In this document: positions 8,901 to 19,108 of the stretch, in pieces
How the letters are laid out: the number at the start of each line of letters is the position of its first letter
Position numbering within the stretch: position 1 is the stretch's first letter
NCBI RefSeq assembly: GCF_006970865.1
Contig: NZ_CP035503.1
Location: 3,733,001 to 3,797,000 of the forward strand
From: Rhodoferax sediminis
GTDB lineage: Bacteria > Pseudomonadota > Gammaproteobacteria > Burkholderiales > Burkholderiaceae_C
Direction: 5' to 3'
Length of the DNA stretch: 64,000 nucleotides
Translations under genes and position numbers: made by a program
Notes under the pieces: model-generated
Seen by the model: the letters and a program-made list of their open reading frames with translations, nothing else
Told to the model about the DNA's origin: nothing
Database searches by the model: none

Positions 8901-11830
8901 GGCTCCGACCCCAAAGGTGGTTCCGGCCGGGCCGATTCGGGCTCGGCAGGCGCACCCGTCAACGCTGGTTCATGCGCGGGCACCGCGGGCAGCCCAGTTT
9001 CCAAAGCCGTCGCGAAAGCGACCCACTCGTCGGGCTCCGGCACCGCGGTTGTTGCGGGTGGTTGGGTCTCTCGATAGGGCTCCGTGGAGAACAGGTTGTC
9101 CAGATCGAACGGGACAGCCTCACCCGCCAGTGGCGCGGGCAGTGTCGCCTCGGAGACCGACACGAGGCCGGCAAAGTCGATCTCGCCAAAATCTGTCAGC
9201 GGCGCGCGTGTCGATTCGGCAGACAGGCCCTCGGCGGCTTCCTGCGCAGGCTGCGTATTCTCGGAATCCGGATACACCTCGGGGGCCGCCACCTGCTGCG
9301 GGGTGGCCGCAGCCGCCGCATCGCCGGGCAGCACCAATGCGAGGCGCCGATTTTCAGTCCGCAGCGCATCTGCGGCGGTGACAAAAGTTGCGGCCAGCCA
9401 GGCAGTGTCGTGCTGGGTGGCAATCGCTTCCACCCAACGGCCAAAACCAAGCAGCACGTCGTGGGACAAACCCTGCAGTGCAGCGTCGACGGGCGCGTGG
9501 TCGGCCAGCCGGGTGTTGAACAACTGCTCCATTGCCCAGGCGGCTTCGCCGAATTCGTGCAATCCGACCATCCGCGCACTGCCTTTGAGGGTATGGAAGG
9601 CGCGGCGCAGCGTTGTTTGCCGGCTCTGGTCCTGGGTGTCCTCGGCCAGCGACCCCACCGCTGCCAGACCGCTTTGCAGGACCTCGCGCGCCTCATCCAG
9701 GAAGATGCCGCGCAGATCGTCCTCTTCGATATCGGGCTCCGCCACGGCAGGCGCGTCCATTGCCGGCGCCGGGCCCGCGGCCGCAGCCAGCTGCGCCATG
9801 GCATCCGCGGCAGCGCCGCCATCCTGCGCCGACATCGCAGCTGACGCATTGCGTGCCGACCTGGCCAGACCCGGCTGCTCGGCCAGTGCGGCGCGGGCCG
9901 CCAGCGCATCGAGTTTGGCCGTCAGGCCCGCCTCTGCGAGGCCCGGGCCCGCACCGCTCACGACCGAGCGCAACTCCTGCGCTAGCCCGTCGGCGCTGAC
10001 GGGGGCGGGCACCGCGGCCGGTGTCACCGTGGCCGGCGGCGCGGCGCGCCCCATCAGGGGCTTGAGCTCACCCCCTATGTCGTCGTAGACAAACAGCTTC
10101 TTGGCCAGCGCCGGCTGGTAACTCAGCATGTCGATCAGGAAGCCGAGCGCGCCCAGATTATTGCCCAGTTTGTCGAAGGTTCCTGCGGTGTGGACGTGTG
10201 CCTCGTCGATATCGGTGACCAGCATCTGCTCCGTGCTGTCACGCATGCGCAGCACCGCGAGCGACGCCTGCTCCAGGCCCAAAACCGAAAGCACGCCGCG
10301 CATTTGCGCAAACTGGCCCGGCACCTCCCGCAACACTGTTTTGTCGCGCGGGTCGCGGAAGAACTGGTCGAGCGCCCTCTCGATTTCGGACAATGCCGTG
10401 CGCAGTTCACCGACCACGGTCCCCATGGTCTGGCGGTCACTGACGCGGCGATACAGCTCCTCCATCCACGGCTCCAGCGGCTCGGGCTGTCCGCCATTGC
10501 GCACGCGCTCGAGCCGGTCGCCCAATCGGGCCGTTCGGATGCCCAGTTCCTGTTCGCCGAGCTCCATATCCTCAAAGGCCGCCTCAAGATACAGGATAGA
10601 GGTGGCCACCTCCATCGCCAGCTCGGTTGCGGGGGGCCTGCCGGAACGAACCGTGGCGTCGACGGTATTCACCAGGGCCTGCGCCATCGACTCGCTGACC
10701 GGGTGCAGCCTGACCAGCAGCTCGCTCACCAGATTGAAGTGGTCAGCCACATTCCTGAGTTTGCTGACATCGCCGCCGGACAACGCCGACCAGCTTTCCT
10801 TGGCCGTCTCGATACGCTTGCGGGCCTGGACCAGCAACGCCGGATCGTAGCGGCCAAACCGGCGCACCTCATAGTCGACCGGCTCGAAATGCGCCAATCC
10901 ATAGGCCAGACGAACGGCCGACAGCGCCGGCGCCTCATCCGGACGGGCCGGCACGGCCTGCGCACAGAAAAAGAGCAGGTCCTGCGCCAGCCGATCCGAC
11001 ACACCCTGATCACCCCGCGCGAGCGTGGAGTACTGCAGCAGGATGCGCGAAGCGGCCCGCTTGACATAGATATCGACCGGGACCAGCTTTGCCGCCAGGG
11101 CTTCGAAGTACGCAGCGCAAATTTTCCAGAAAGACGCCTGCTGTGGCGCTGTTTGCGCGGCGGCAAGGCTCAGGCTGAGGTCGCGCAAACCCTGTGCGGC
11201 CGCCACGTCGCCGCTCCTCATGATCTTCAGTACTGCTTCATCGACCTCACTGCGTGCCACCGCGTCGTAGTGGCGCGGCGGCTGTCCGGGCGCCAGAACG
11301 GGGTCCATCCAGTGCCACTCCATCGGCCACAGGTCGGCCGGATGCACGCGATCGCCGCCGGCCAGCAGCTGCACGTCCCGGTACTGGGGAAACAGGGCCA
11401 CGGACGATACCGGCCTGCCGCTCAAGACCGCTTGCAGATACTCCGTCAGGGCGAAGCCGGCACGCTCGACCTTGGTGGCCGCTTCGTCGGTGCACAACTC
11501 CGGATGCTGGAAGAACCTTTGTACGGCGGCCTCCATGGCGCGCAGCACATGGGCCGGCGCCCCCAGGCCCACCATCTCCATCGCGCCCACGGATTGATGA
11601 AGTTGCTGGCGTGCAATGCGCAATTGGCCGGTATCGATATCGGCGAGATCCGATCCTCTGGCGGTTTCAGCCTCCCGTGCAAATCGCTTGAGGGATCGGG
11701 TGGCGCCGTCCAGCGACTTGCGAATCTCGTCCAGCACCCATGCCAGCGGCCCGAGATCGTGGGCCGCCTGGTCGGGGTCAGTGGCGAGGACTGCGGAGCC
11801 GGCTTGGTTGAACTGCATGGAGAGATCCAC
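5927..11830 (-). CDS. chpA: Hybrid chemotaxis histidine kinase ChpA/PilL of the Pil-Chp system
   Basis: 1967 residues; the CheA-like kinase of the type IV pilus chemosensory system. Seen in order: an N-terminal helical region; Hpt domains with phosphorylatable His at H746 (FHTLKGSARMVG), H1040 (AHSLAGSSAAVG) and H1229 (LHTLKGSARLAG); a dimerisation region about 1360-1500; an HATPase with N box around N1540 (HLLRNCVAHGIED) and GRGIGMDVV; a CheW-like domain; and a C-terminal receiver with phospho-acceptor D1894 (LVLSDIEMPRMDG) and YLGKP. Acidic Ala/Pro-rich linkers separate the Hpt units. The start is GTG at 11830; ATG at 11818 is an equally good choice. It lies 32 bases after pilJ as the last gene of pilGHIJ-chpA. 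Confidence 0.93.
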   Translation of the reverse strand: MDLSMQFNQAGSAVLATDPDQAAHDLGPLAWVLDEIRKSLDGATRSLKRFAREAETARGSDLADIDTGQLRIARQQLHQSVGAMEMVGLGAPAHVLRAMEAAVQRFFQHPELCTDEAATKVERAGFALTEYLQAVLSGRPVSSVALFPQYRDVQLLAGGDRVHPADLWPMEWHWMDPVLAPGQPPRHYDAVARSEVDEAVLKIMRSGDVAAAQGLRDLSLSLAAAQTAPQQASFWKICAAYFEALAAKLVPVDIYVKRAASRILLQYSTLARGDQGVSDRLAQDLLFFCAQAVPARPDEAPALSAVRLAYGLAHFEPVDYEVRRFGRYDPALLVQARKRIETAKESWSALSGGDVSKLRNVADHFNLVSELLVRLHPVSESMAQALVNTVDATVRSGRPPATELAMEVATSILYLEAAFEDMELGEQELGIRTARLGDRLERVRNGGQPEPLEPWMEELYRRVSDRQTMGTVVGELRTALSEIERALDQFFRDPRDKTVLREVPGQFAQMRGVLSVLGLEQASLAVLRMRDSTEQMLVTDIDEAHVHTAGTFDKLGNNLGALGFLIDMLSYQPALAKKLFVYDDIGGELKPLMGRAAPPATVTPAAVPAPVSADGLAQELRSVVSGAGPGLAEAGLTAKLDALAARAALAEQPGLARSARNASAAMSAQDGGAAADAMAQLAAAAGPAPAMDAPAVAEPDIEEDDLRGIFLDEAREVLQSGLAAVGSLAEDTQDQSRQTTLRRAFHTLKGSARMVGLHEFGEAAWAMEQLFNTRLADHAPVDAALQGLSHDVLLGFGRWVEAIATQHDTAWLAATFVTAADALRTENRRLALVLPGDAAAAATPQQVAAPEVYPDSENTQPAQEAAEGLSAESTRAPLTDFGEIDFAGLVSVSEATLPAPLAGEAVPFDLDNLFSTEPYRETQPPATTAVPEPDEWVAFATALETGLPAVPAHEPALTGAPAEPESARPEPPLGSEPEGPAGAASDEPVKVIGPLRIGIPLFNVYLNEADEWSRRLVTELAEWAMELHQPLPDSTVALAHSLAGSSAAVGFHALSELARGLEHALLHVQLQTRGTPWQGKVFNDAADDIRRLLHQFAAGFLKDPNEELLLALRGVLAAEPPAEAVVQDAPQEETPAQDAAPLTNVVELGRLAPVPMRFAAPPQTPAETRTITQERHDDIDAVDAVDHDLFPIFEEEAAELLPQLGGALRQWSARPANQGARSEVLRTLHTLKGSARLAGALRLGEMAHLLESDIEHLGTDELQTQQLEPLLARFDAMQGIFDHLRQQAMAEPAHLLPLTTTLQESAPPATPAAAPVAESGAVAAAPKRGVIALPASNVLAPLRQASNHAVRVRSQLLDRLVNQAGEVMITRTRLESEIAQLRGSLGDLTGNLDRLRQQLRDIELQAETQMQSRLAQAKDSQQTFDPLEFDRFTRVQELTRMMAESVNDVATVQRSLQRTVEATEDDLNAQARQTRELQRDLLRTRMVEFEGISDRLYRVVRQASKDTGRQVKLDITGGSIEMDRGVLDRMTPAFEHLLRNCVAHGIEDAEVRTRLGKDPVGTITIGLHQAGNDVSVEFRDDGAGLDVAGIRAKALAQGLISAHQALSDAEAADFIFMPGFSTAAQVNELAGRGIGMDVVRAEVNALGGRIETSTEAGKGAGFKLVLPLTTAVTQVVMLRTGSQLIGVPSNLVEIVRRATARELQQAYNSGTFEFGGESIPFFWSGALLQSSRRSSETQGKTLPILVLRSAAQRVALHVDEVLGNQEVVVKNLGPQLSRLPGLAGMTVLASGAAVLIYNPVALASVYGEQARLMSADQAQPDVLEHAGSGAAGGAAGLALPPQVPLILVVDDSITVRRVTQRLLQREGYRVALAVDGLQALERLAEERPALVLSDIEMPRMDGFDLARNIRGDQRMHDLPIVMITSRIAEKHREHAKQLGVNHYLGKPYSEEELLSLVRRYCATEIPA

Positions 11831-11862
11831 TCGGGCAATAACGGATACGGGAAGGGCAGGAA

Positions 11863-14145
11863 TCAGCTGATTTTGAATCGGGACACGGACTGGCGCAGTT
11901 CCTCGGCCATGCGGGACAGCTCACGGACCTGCTGTGCCGTCGAGCGCGTGCCTTCACCAGTCTGCTCCGTTACCGCGAAAATATGCTGGATGTTGCCCGC
12001 CACCACGTTGGCGGAGGCCGCCTCCTGTGACGCCGCATGCGAGATCTGCTCGATCAGCTCTGCCAGCCTGCGCGAGACACGGTCAATTTCCGACAACGCC
12101 GTGCCGGCGTTGTCGGACAGCTTGGCGCCCTCGACCACACCGTGAGTGGAGCGCTCCATGGCCGCGACCGCATCCTGCGTGTCGGTCTGAATGGCTTTGA
12201 CCAGTGCGGAGATCTGGCGTGTCGCGTCGGCGGAACGCTCCGCCAGGCGCTGCACTTCTTCCGCCACCACCGAGAAGCCGCGACCGGCATCGCCCGCCGA
12301 GGCCGCCTGAATGGCAGCATTCAGGGCCAGCACGTTGGTCTGCTCGGTAATGTCGGAGATCAACTCCGTGATTTCGCCAATCTCCTGCGAAGACTCGCCC
12401 AGTCGCTTGATCCGTTTGGAGGTTTCCTGGATCTGGTCGCGGATCGAGTTCATGCCCCCGATGGCATTTTGCACGGCCATCAGACCCGACTCGGCCGCCT
12501 GCAAGGACTGCCGGGCCACCGAAGCCGACTCCTGCGCCTGCGAAGATACCTGGTTGATCCGGCCGGCCATGTCCAGCACGGACTGGCCGGCCGCATGAAT
12601 CTCGCGCAACTGCTCGCCGGAAGTGGCCAGCAATTCGGTGGAGGTGTTCTCCACCTGGGCGGTGGTCTGGGCGACACGCGACGCCGTGGTCTGCACGTTG
12701 CCCACCAGCAAACGCAACTCCTCCACGGTGTAGTTGACGGAATCGGCGATGGCCCCGGTGATGTCCTCCGTCACGGTGGCTTCCTGCGTCAGGTCGCCTT
12801 CCGCCACGGTTTGCAATTCGTTCATCAGCCGCAAAATCGCCGCCTGGTTGGCATCGTTGATGCGCTTGGCCTCCTGTTCCTGGCGCTCGGCTTCAAGCCG
12901 TTGCTGGTCCGCCAGCCCCTGGCGCTGACGACTGTCCTGCAGCTGGACGTAGGCCAGCCCGGCCGCACAGGCCAAAGCGAAAAGTGCAGACAAAATGAGT
13001 GCCACCAGGGAGCCCGAACTGAGCCCGCTGCGGGACGAAAGCTGGCCCTGCAGGCTTTCCAGATCGCGCCGCAGGGGCTCGCTGTCCGAGATGATGGCCG
13101 CCTGCGCCTCGCGCGCCGCCACCAACCCCTGCAAATTGCCAAGAATGGCGCCGGCCTGGGTGCGCGTCTGCTCGTACAGCTTCATCAGGGCCGCGAGCTG
13201 CTCCCGGGTCTGCGGGTCCTTCGCCGGCGTCAGGCGCAGCTCCGGGCTGCCATCGAGCAGGCCCTGAGAAATCTCCTTGAAGGAATTCAAATCCTTGCCG
13301 AGCAGGAACACCGCCTCGGGGCTGACCCCTTCGGTGGTCAGGAACTCATTGGCGGATTTGCCAATGCGCTGGGTCAGCATCACCAGCTGGCCGGCGGCGG
13401 AAATTTCCGTCGAGGGCGCATTTTGCTGCAGCTTGAGCGATGAAACCGTCTCGGCGATTTCCAGCAGGTCGGAGGACTGCCGATTGATGGTCCGCAGCGC
13501 GCTGCCGACCTGGGTCAGAATCTTTTGCTGGCCCAGCACGATCTTGGCGTTCTTCTCGGCGCGCTCCATCAAAGGGGTAATTTTGTCAAGCTCGGACGCG
13601 TCGGCGTCGCTCACCGCGGTCAGCCCCATCGAGTTGCTGCCGCTCTTGAGCCCGCGCACCGTTTTTGCCAGCACATCAGCGCTTTCCTTCACATCCGGAA
13701 ACGCCGGCGCGCTGCCCACCAGCGCCTGGGAGACCGACTTGGCCAGGCGCTGCGACTGCATCAGTGACTGGCCGGTGGCCGCCACCTGCTGGGCCACTCT
13801 GTCGGCCTGGTTCAGTGCGAAGAAAGTGACCAGCGCCAGCACCACCAAAGCCAGGCCCAGCAATATTGCAAGAATCCGCTGGTGCTGCGCCGCAGTGCGA
13901 TTCCCCAACAAGGGAATGCTGAGTAACTCTGCGTCCGAAGACTCCTGTTCCGCGTCCCCGGGCGGCATGCGGCTGTCGCTGAAGTCTTCGGAATGAGCGT
14001 GTTCCGACGCCATGGCTTCGGCCCGGTCCGCACTCATGTCCACGGTACCCGCCATGGTGACGTCGGTCACTGCCGAAGCGCTGGCCTGGAACGGTTTTTC
14101 AATTTGATTGACGAGGGACATGGTAGTGCGACCTTGCGAAGACAT
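11863..14145 (-). CDS. pilJ: Type IV pilus methyl-accepting chemotaxis protein PilJ
   Basis: 760 residues. An unusually long cytoplasmic N-terminus (about 90 residues) precedes TM1 (about 90-111). A periplasmic PilJ-type helical region, TM2 (about 375-400), a HAMP-like part and a long signalling coiled coil follow, with the conserved tip EQTNVLALNAAIQAASAGD. It should sense surface or pilus state and control ChpA through PilI. The gene starts one base before the pilI stop in the same direction. An alternative ATG at 14121 (MSLVNQIEK) is possible. Confidence 0.93.
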   Translation of the reverse strand: MSSQGRTTMSLVNQIEKPFQASASAVTDVTMAGTVDMSADRAEAMASEHAHSEDFSDSRMPPGDAEQESSDAELLSIPLLGNRTAAQHQRILAILLGLALVVLALVTFFALNQADRVAQQVAATGQSLMQSQRLAKSVSQALVGSAPAFPDVKESADVLAKTVRGLKSGSNSMGLTAVSDADASELDKITPLMERAEKNAKIVLGQQKILTQVGSALRTINRQSSDLLEIAETVSSLKLQQNAPSTEISAAGQLVMLTQRIGKSANEFLTTEGVSPEAVFLLGKDLNSFKEISQGLLDGSPELRLTPAKDPQTREQLAALMKLYEQTRTQAGAILGNLQGLVAAREAQAAIISDSEPLRRDLESLQGQLSSRSGLSSGSLVALILSALFALACAAGLAYVQLQDSRQRQGLADQQRLEAERQEQEAKRINDANQAAILRLMNELQTVAEGDLTQEATVTEDITGAIADSVNYTVEELRLLVGNVQTTASRVAQTTAQVENTSTELLATSGEQLREIHAAGQSVLDMAGRINQVSSQAQESASVARQSLQAAESGLMAVQNAIGGMNSIRDQIQETSKRIKRLGESSQEIGEITELISDITEQTNVLALNAAIQAASAGDAGRGFSVVAEEVQRLAERSADATRQISALVKAIQTDTQDAVAAMERSTHGVVEGAKLSDNAGTALSEIDRVSRRLAELIEQISHAASQEAASANVVAGNIQHIFAVTEQTGEGTRSTAQQVRELSRMAEELRQSVSRFKIS

Positions 14146-14676
14146 TCAAGCGCTGATGCTCAGGAATCGGGGTTGTTGCGAGAGCGACTGCAGGTTGATT
14201 TCCTGCCAGTGCGCGCCATCGGCGTCGGTGTACCCGCTGCCGAAATAACCGGGCGCTGTGTCGGGGGCAGGCGCCGAATCAATAAATGAATCCATGCTGC
14301 GAAGGCCAACAAGGCGGTCAATCAGCAACGCGCAATTGACGTCGAGCACCGAATTCAGGGCCACCAGCCGCGCCTGATCACGGACCGGTTCCGCGCGGGA
14401 GGCAGGCGCCGTGCCGGCGACAAAGCCGCCCAGGTCGATCACACCGTAAAGGCCGCCGCGCAAATTGGCAACGCCGAGAAACCAGCGCTGGGTATAAGGC
14501 ACTGGCTGGGTATTGGCCCAGGGGAAAATCTCCCCCGACTGACTCAATGGAAAAAGATACTTCACATTGGCCGCTTCCACCGCCAGCCAGGAGGCGGCGA
14601 CGCCCGTGGTCCGCGCCGCGCTCAAGCGGCTCGCCAAATGGCTCTGGAATTGTCGGAGGGCTTCGCGATTGGCCAT
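14146..14676 (-). CDS. pilI: CheW-like coupling protein PilI
   Basis: 176 residues with a CheW domain; couples PilJ to the ChpA kinase. Typical features are SGEIFPW followed by FLGVANLRGGLYGVIDLGGF. The start is ATG at 14676 (MANREALRQFQ); an upstream open frame exists but overlaps pilH and lacks CheW-family sequence. It sits 14 bases after the pilH stop and directly before pilJ. Confidence 0.9.
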   Translation of the reverse strand: MANREALRQFQSHLASRLSAARTTGVAASWLAVEAANVKYLFPLSQSGEIFPWANTQPVPYTQRWFLGVANLRGGLYGVIDLGGFVAGTAPASRAEPVRDQARLVALNSVLDVNCALLIDRLVGLRSMDSFIDSAPAPDTAPGYFGSGYTDADGAHWQEINLQSLSQQPRFLSISA

Positions 14677-14690
14677 GCGGGTGATGTGCG

Positions 14691-15056
14691 TCAGCGCAAG
14701 GCTTTGATCTTGGCCATCAACTCGCTGGCATCCACCGGCTTGGTGATGTAGTCCCGTGCGCCCTGGCGCATGCCCCAGACCCGATCGGTTTCCTGGGTTT
14801 TGCTGGTGCACATGATGATGGGCACATCCGCGTACTGCGGATCACGCGAGATCGCGCGCGTCAACTGAAATCCATTCTTCCCGGGCATCACGACATCCAT
14901 CAAAATCAGGTCCGGCTTTTCCTGGGCGAGCCGACGAAAGGCTTCCTCGGCGTTCTCGGCGGTTTTCACGGACATGCCATTTTTTTCCAGCATGTCGGTC
15001 AAAACCATCAACTCGGTTTTGGAATCGTCCACCACCAACACTTTATGAACCGGCAT
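14691..15056 (-). CDS. pilH: Twitching motility response regulator PilH
   Basis: 121 residues, a single CheY-like receiver. The phospho-acceptor is D54 in LILMDVVMPGKNGFQ; the acidic pocket is VVDDSKTE and the conserved Lys K106 lies in DYITKPVD. There is no output domain. It presumably takes phosphate from ChpA and tunes the pilus retraction side. The start is ATG at 15056; its first 14 bases overlap the end of pilG. Confidence 0.92.
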   Translation of the reverse strand: MPVHKVLVVDDSKTELMVLTDMLEKNGMSVKTAENAEEAFRRLAQEKPDLILMDVVMPGKNGFQLTRAISRDPQYADVPIIMCTSKTQETDRVWGMRQGARDYITKPVDASELMAKIKALR

Positions 15057-15453
15057 CAATCACTCCTGAACGGGCTTCGCCAAACTGTTGCACGGCTTGC
15101 AACAGCTGGTCTTTGGTAAATGGTTTGGTCAGATAGTCCTGCGAGCCCACCATGCGGCCGCGCGCCTTGTCGAAGACACCATCCTTGGACGACAGCATGA
15201 CCACCGGAACGCCAGCGAACCTGGCGTTGCGCTTGATGATGGCGCAGGTCTGGTAGCCGTCGAGCCGCGGCATCAGGATGTCACAGAAAATCAGTTGGGG
15301 TTGATGGTCGTTGACCTTGGCCAACGCATCAAAACCATCCTCTGCCAGCACCACGTCGTGGCCACCCTGCTTGAGAAAGATTTCGGCGCTGCGCCGAATG
15401 GTGTTGCTGTCATCGATTACCAGAACTTTGAAACCCGATCCAGTCGTGGTCAT
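15043..15453 (-). CDS. pilG: Twitching motility response regulator PilG
   Basis: 136 residues, a single receiver domain with phospho-acceptor D58 (LIFCDILMPRLDGYQ), acidic pair in VIDDSNTIRR and K110 in DYLTKPFT. It is the first of the pil-chp genes, 63 bases after the rubredoxin stop and overlapping pilH. In Pseudomonas PilG acts on the pilus extension ATPase side and links to cAMP; the same role is inferred. Confidence 0.93.
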   Translation of the reverse strand: MTTTGSGFKVLVIDDSNTIRRSAEIFLKQGGHDVVLAEDGFDALAKVNDHQPQLIFCDILMPRLDGYQTCAIIKRNARFAGVPVVMLSSKDGVFDKARGRMVGSQDYLTKPFTKDQLLQAVQQFGEARSGVIDAGS

Positions 15454-15516
15454 TGGCAGCTGCTCCCGAATTATTTCTTCAACGACCTTGGCCGATAGCC
15501 TTGCACGCGATATGTT

Positions 15517-15690
15517 CTATATTTGGACCATTTCGAAGTCTTCCTTGCGCGCGCCACACTCGGGGCAGGTCCAGTTCATGGGAACCTGTGCCCAGACGGT
15601 CCCGGGCGCAACGTCATGGTCGGGGTCTCCGGCCGCTTCGTCATAAATCCATCCGCAAATCAAACACATCCACGTTTTAAAGTCAGTCAC
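15517..15690 (-). CDS. rubA: Rubredoxin
   Basis: A 57-residue protein with the two iron-binding knuckles C-L-I-C-G (C9, C12) and C-P-E-C-G (C42, C45), and the conserved GWIYDEAAGDPD and VAPGTVW between them: a standard single-Fe rubredoxin. The start is GTG at 15688-15690 (MTDFKTWMC); it is short and easily missed by automatic calling. It lies upstream of pilG on the same strand and divergent from the thiD-like gene. It probably carries electrons for an unidentified redox enzyme. Confidence 0.93.
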   Translation of the reverse strand: MTDFKTWMCLICGWIYDEAAGDPDHDVAPGTVWAQVPMNWTCPECGARKEDFEMVQI

Positions 15691-15785
15691 AGCTTAAGGG
15701 GCCTTCGAATAGAATGCAACAATTGTATCTAGGCTTCATGTGACCAAGTTAGCACCATCAGCCGATATTTGTCGAGACTTGGCCT

Positions 15786-16713
15786 ATGACAAACCACAAA
15801 CCCCAGGATTTGCCCCCAACCACCCTCGCTGACGAGGACGAAGATTCGAGCCCGGCCTGCGTGCTGGTGTTCAACGCCAGCGATCCCAGCGGCGCGGGTG
15901 GCCTGGCGGCCGATGTGAGCGCCATCGCATCGGTCGGCGCACATGCCTTGCCCGTCGTGACGGGCGCCTATATACGGGATACGGCCGAGATTTTCGAGCA
16001 CATCTCCTTCGACGAGGAAGCCGTGACCGAGCAGGCCCGAACCATCCTCGAAGACATCCAGGTGCAGGTGATCAAGGTCGGTTTTGTGGGCAGCCCCGAG
16101 AACCTCAGCGCCATCGCCGAAATCGCTTCGGACTACGCCGATGTACCACTTGTGGCCTATATGCCCAACCTGTCGTGGTGGGACGAGGGACAGATCGATC
16201 TATACCTCGATGCCTTTCGTGAACTGCTTTTGCCGCAGACCACCGTGTTGGTTGGAAACCACAGCACGCTGTGGCGCTGGCTGTTGCCGGACTGGAACGG
16301 CGACGAAAGCCCCGGCGCGCGCGATATTGCCAAGGCGGCGGCGGCGATGGGCGTCACTTACACGCTGGTCACCGGCATCCCCTTGCCCGAGCAGTTCATC
16401 GACAATGTGCTGGCCTCGCCGCAGGCGGTGCTCGGCGGCGAAAAGTTCGAGCGTTTCGAGGCCACTTTCTGCGGCGCGGGCGATACCCTGGCCGCCGCGC
16501 TCGCGGCCCTGATTGCCAGCGGCAGCGACCTGGCCGCAGCGACCAGCGAGGCGCTGAGCTATCTGGACCGCTGCCTCGATGGCGGCTTTCGCCCCGGCAT
16601 GGGCAACGTGCTGCCGGACCGCCTGTTCTGGGCCCAGCCCGAGGCCGATGCCGATGCCGATGAGGTGACCGAAGCCGAAACCGGCGATTTGCAAGGCTTT
16701 GCCATGCCTCCCC

Positions 16714-16730
<17 letters not shown>
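15786..16730 (+). CDS. thiD: ThiD-like hydroxymethylpyrimidine/phosphomethylpyrimidine kinase
   Basis: 314 residues of the ribokinase-like ThiD/PdxK family; the expected role is phosphorylation of HMP and HMP-P in thiamine synthesis. It is divergent from classical ThiD. The N-terminal substrate loop reads [22 protein letters not shown]. The anion-hole motif is C-G-A-G-D-T-L with D233 where classical ThiD has GTGCTL (Cys). Asp at this place is typical of sugar and pyridoxal kinases. There is an acidic C-terminal tail ([12 protein letters not shown]). It overlaps the hemL start by 17 bases, so the two are co-transcribed. A pyridoxal-kinase-like role is the main alternative. Confidence 0.75.
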
Positions 16731-18027
<1,297 letters not shown>

Positions 18028-18096
18028 CAAGAAAAGACCGATGCGCCGGCGCTTCAAGCACTTCCTGCTTGGTTTCTGGGGATCGGGAGCGGCGCC

Positions 18097-18975
18097 ATGA
18101 ACCTGCGCTTCGTCGAAGCCTTCGTCTGGGTCGCGCGGCTCAGGAGCATCACGCGCGGCGCCGAAAAACTGTGCCTGACGCAGTCGGCGGTCTCGAACCG
18201 TGTGGCGGCGCTGGAGCAGGAACTCGGGATCGCGCTGCTGGACCGGCGCGAACGCGCTTTCAAGCTGACCCCCGCGGGCGGGCGCTTCCTGCAGTACGCC
18301 GAGCGCCTGCTGGCGCTGCAGCGCGAAATGAAGACCGAACTGGGCAGCCCCGAGCAGTTGCCGCTGTCGCTGCGCATCGGCGGCATCGAGACCGCACTGC
18401 ACACCTGGCTGATCCCGATGGTCGATCTGCTGAAAAAATCCAACCCGCAGCTCGAACTGGAGCTCACCATCGAGACCACACCGGTGCTGGTCGAGCAGTT
18501 GCGCCGCGGCAGCCTGGACCTGGCGTTCGCCGCGCTGCCCGCGCTCGGCGAGCAGATTGCCAACGAGGTGCTGGCACCGCTCGAGATGGTGTTCGTTGGC
18601 CCCCTGAGCATGGCGAGAAAAAGGCCGCTGAGCGTCGACGAACTGCTGGCGCGCGACTTGATGACTTTCCAGCGCGGCTCGGCGCCGCACGTCGCGCTGC
18701 TCGATCTGCTGCGCTCGCTCGGCGCAGCAAGCAAGCGCGTGCACACGGTGTCATCGATCTCGGCGCTGGTGCGGCTTGCCGAGAGCGGCTTCGGCATCGC
18801 CACGCTGCCGCGCGCCGCAGTGGAGCAATTGCTGGCGCGCAACCGGATCGCGATCCTGCGCTGCGATGCCGCGCTGGCGCCGCTGCCGATGGTGGCGAGC
18901 TACTGGAGCGGCCCGGTGGCGCCGGGGCTCGCGAAGGCTTTGCACGAGGCGCTGGTGTTTGTGCGGGCGCAGTAG
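18097..18975 (+). CDS. LysR-family transcriptional regulator
   Basis: 292 residues. The N-terminal winged helix-turn-helix covers residues 1-60 (LRFVEAFVWVARLRSITRGAEKL, LTQSAVSNRVAALEQELG), followed by a type 2 periplasmic-binding-like effector domain (about 90-290). Effector and targets are unknown. It is 69 bases after hemL and convergent with the 5-oxoproline operon, the only nearby catabolic operon it could plausibly control. A 19-codon open frame starting at 18041 ends in an ATGA overlap with its start. Confidence 0.9.
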   Translation: MNLRFVEAFVWVARLRSITRGAEKLCLTQSAVSNRVAALEQELGIALLDRRERAFKLTPAGGRFLQYAERLLALQREMKTELGSPEQLPLSLRIGGIETALHTWLIPMVDLLKKSNPQLELELTIETTPVLVEQLRRGSLDLAFAALPALGEQIANEVLAPLEMVFVGPLSMARKRPLSVDELLARDLMTFQRGSAPHVALLDLLRSLGAASKRVHTVSSISALVRLAESGFGIATLPRAAVEQLLARNRIAILRCDAALAPLPMVASYWSGPVAPGLAKALHEALVFVRAQ

Positions 18976-19057
18976 TCGCGCGGCTGTCGGGCCGGCTGCC
19001 GCGCGTTGCTGAGACTTTGAATGAAATGTCTCCTCAGTCAGCGTGGAATATACGCTT

Positions 19058-19080
19058 TTTGCTATATTATTAATAGCAAA
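19058..19080. terminator. AT-rich hairpin between convergent lysR-type gene and pxpA
   Basis: TTTGCTAT and ATAGCAAA form a perfect 8-bp stem around a 7-base loop (ATTATTA). It lies between two converging genes. It could end transcription from either side, but it is AT-rich, has only a short T run, and resembles the core of the dispersed GCTAT/ATAGC repeat, so it may be a truncated repeat copy instead. Confidence 0.4.
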
Positions 19081-19108
19081 CAACCCTCCCTCGCACCACC
19101 CATCGGCA

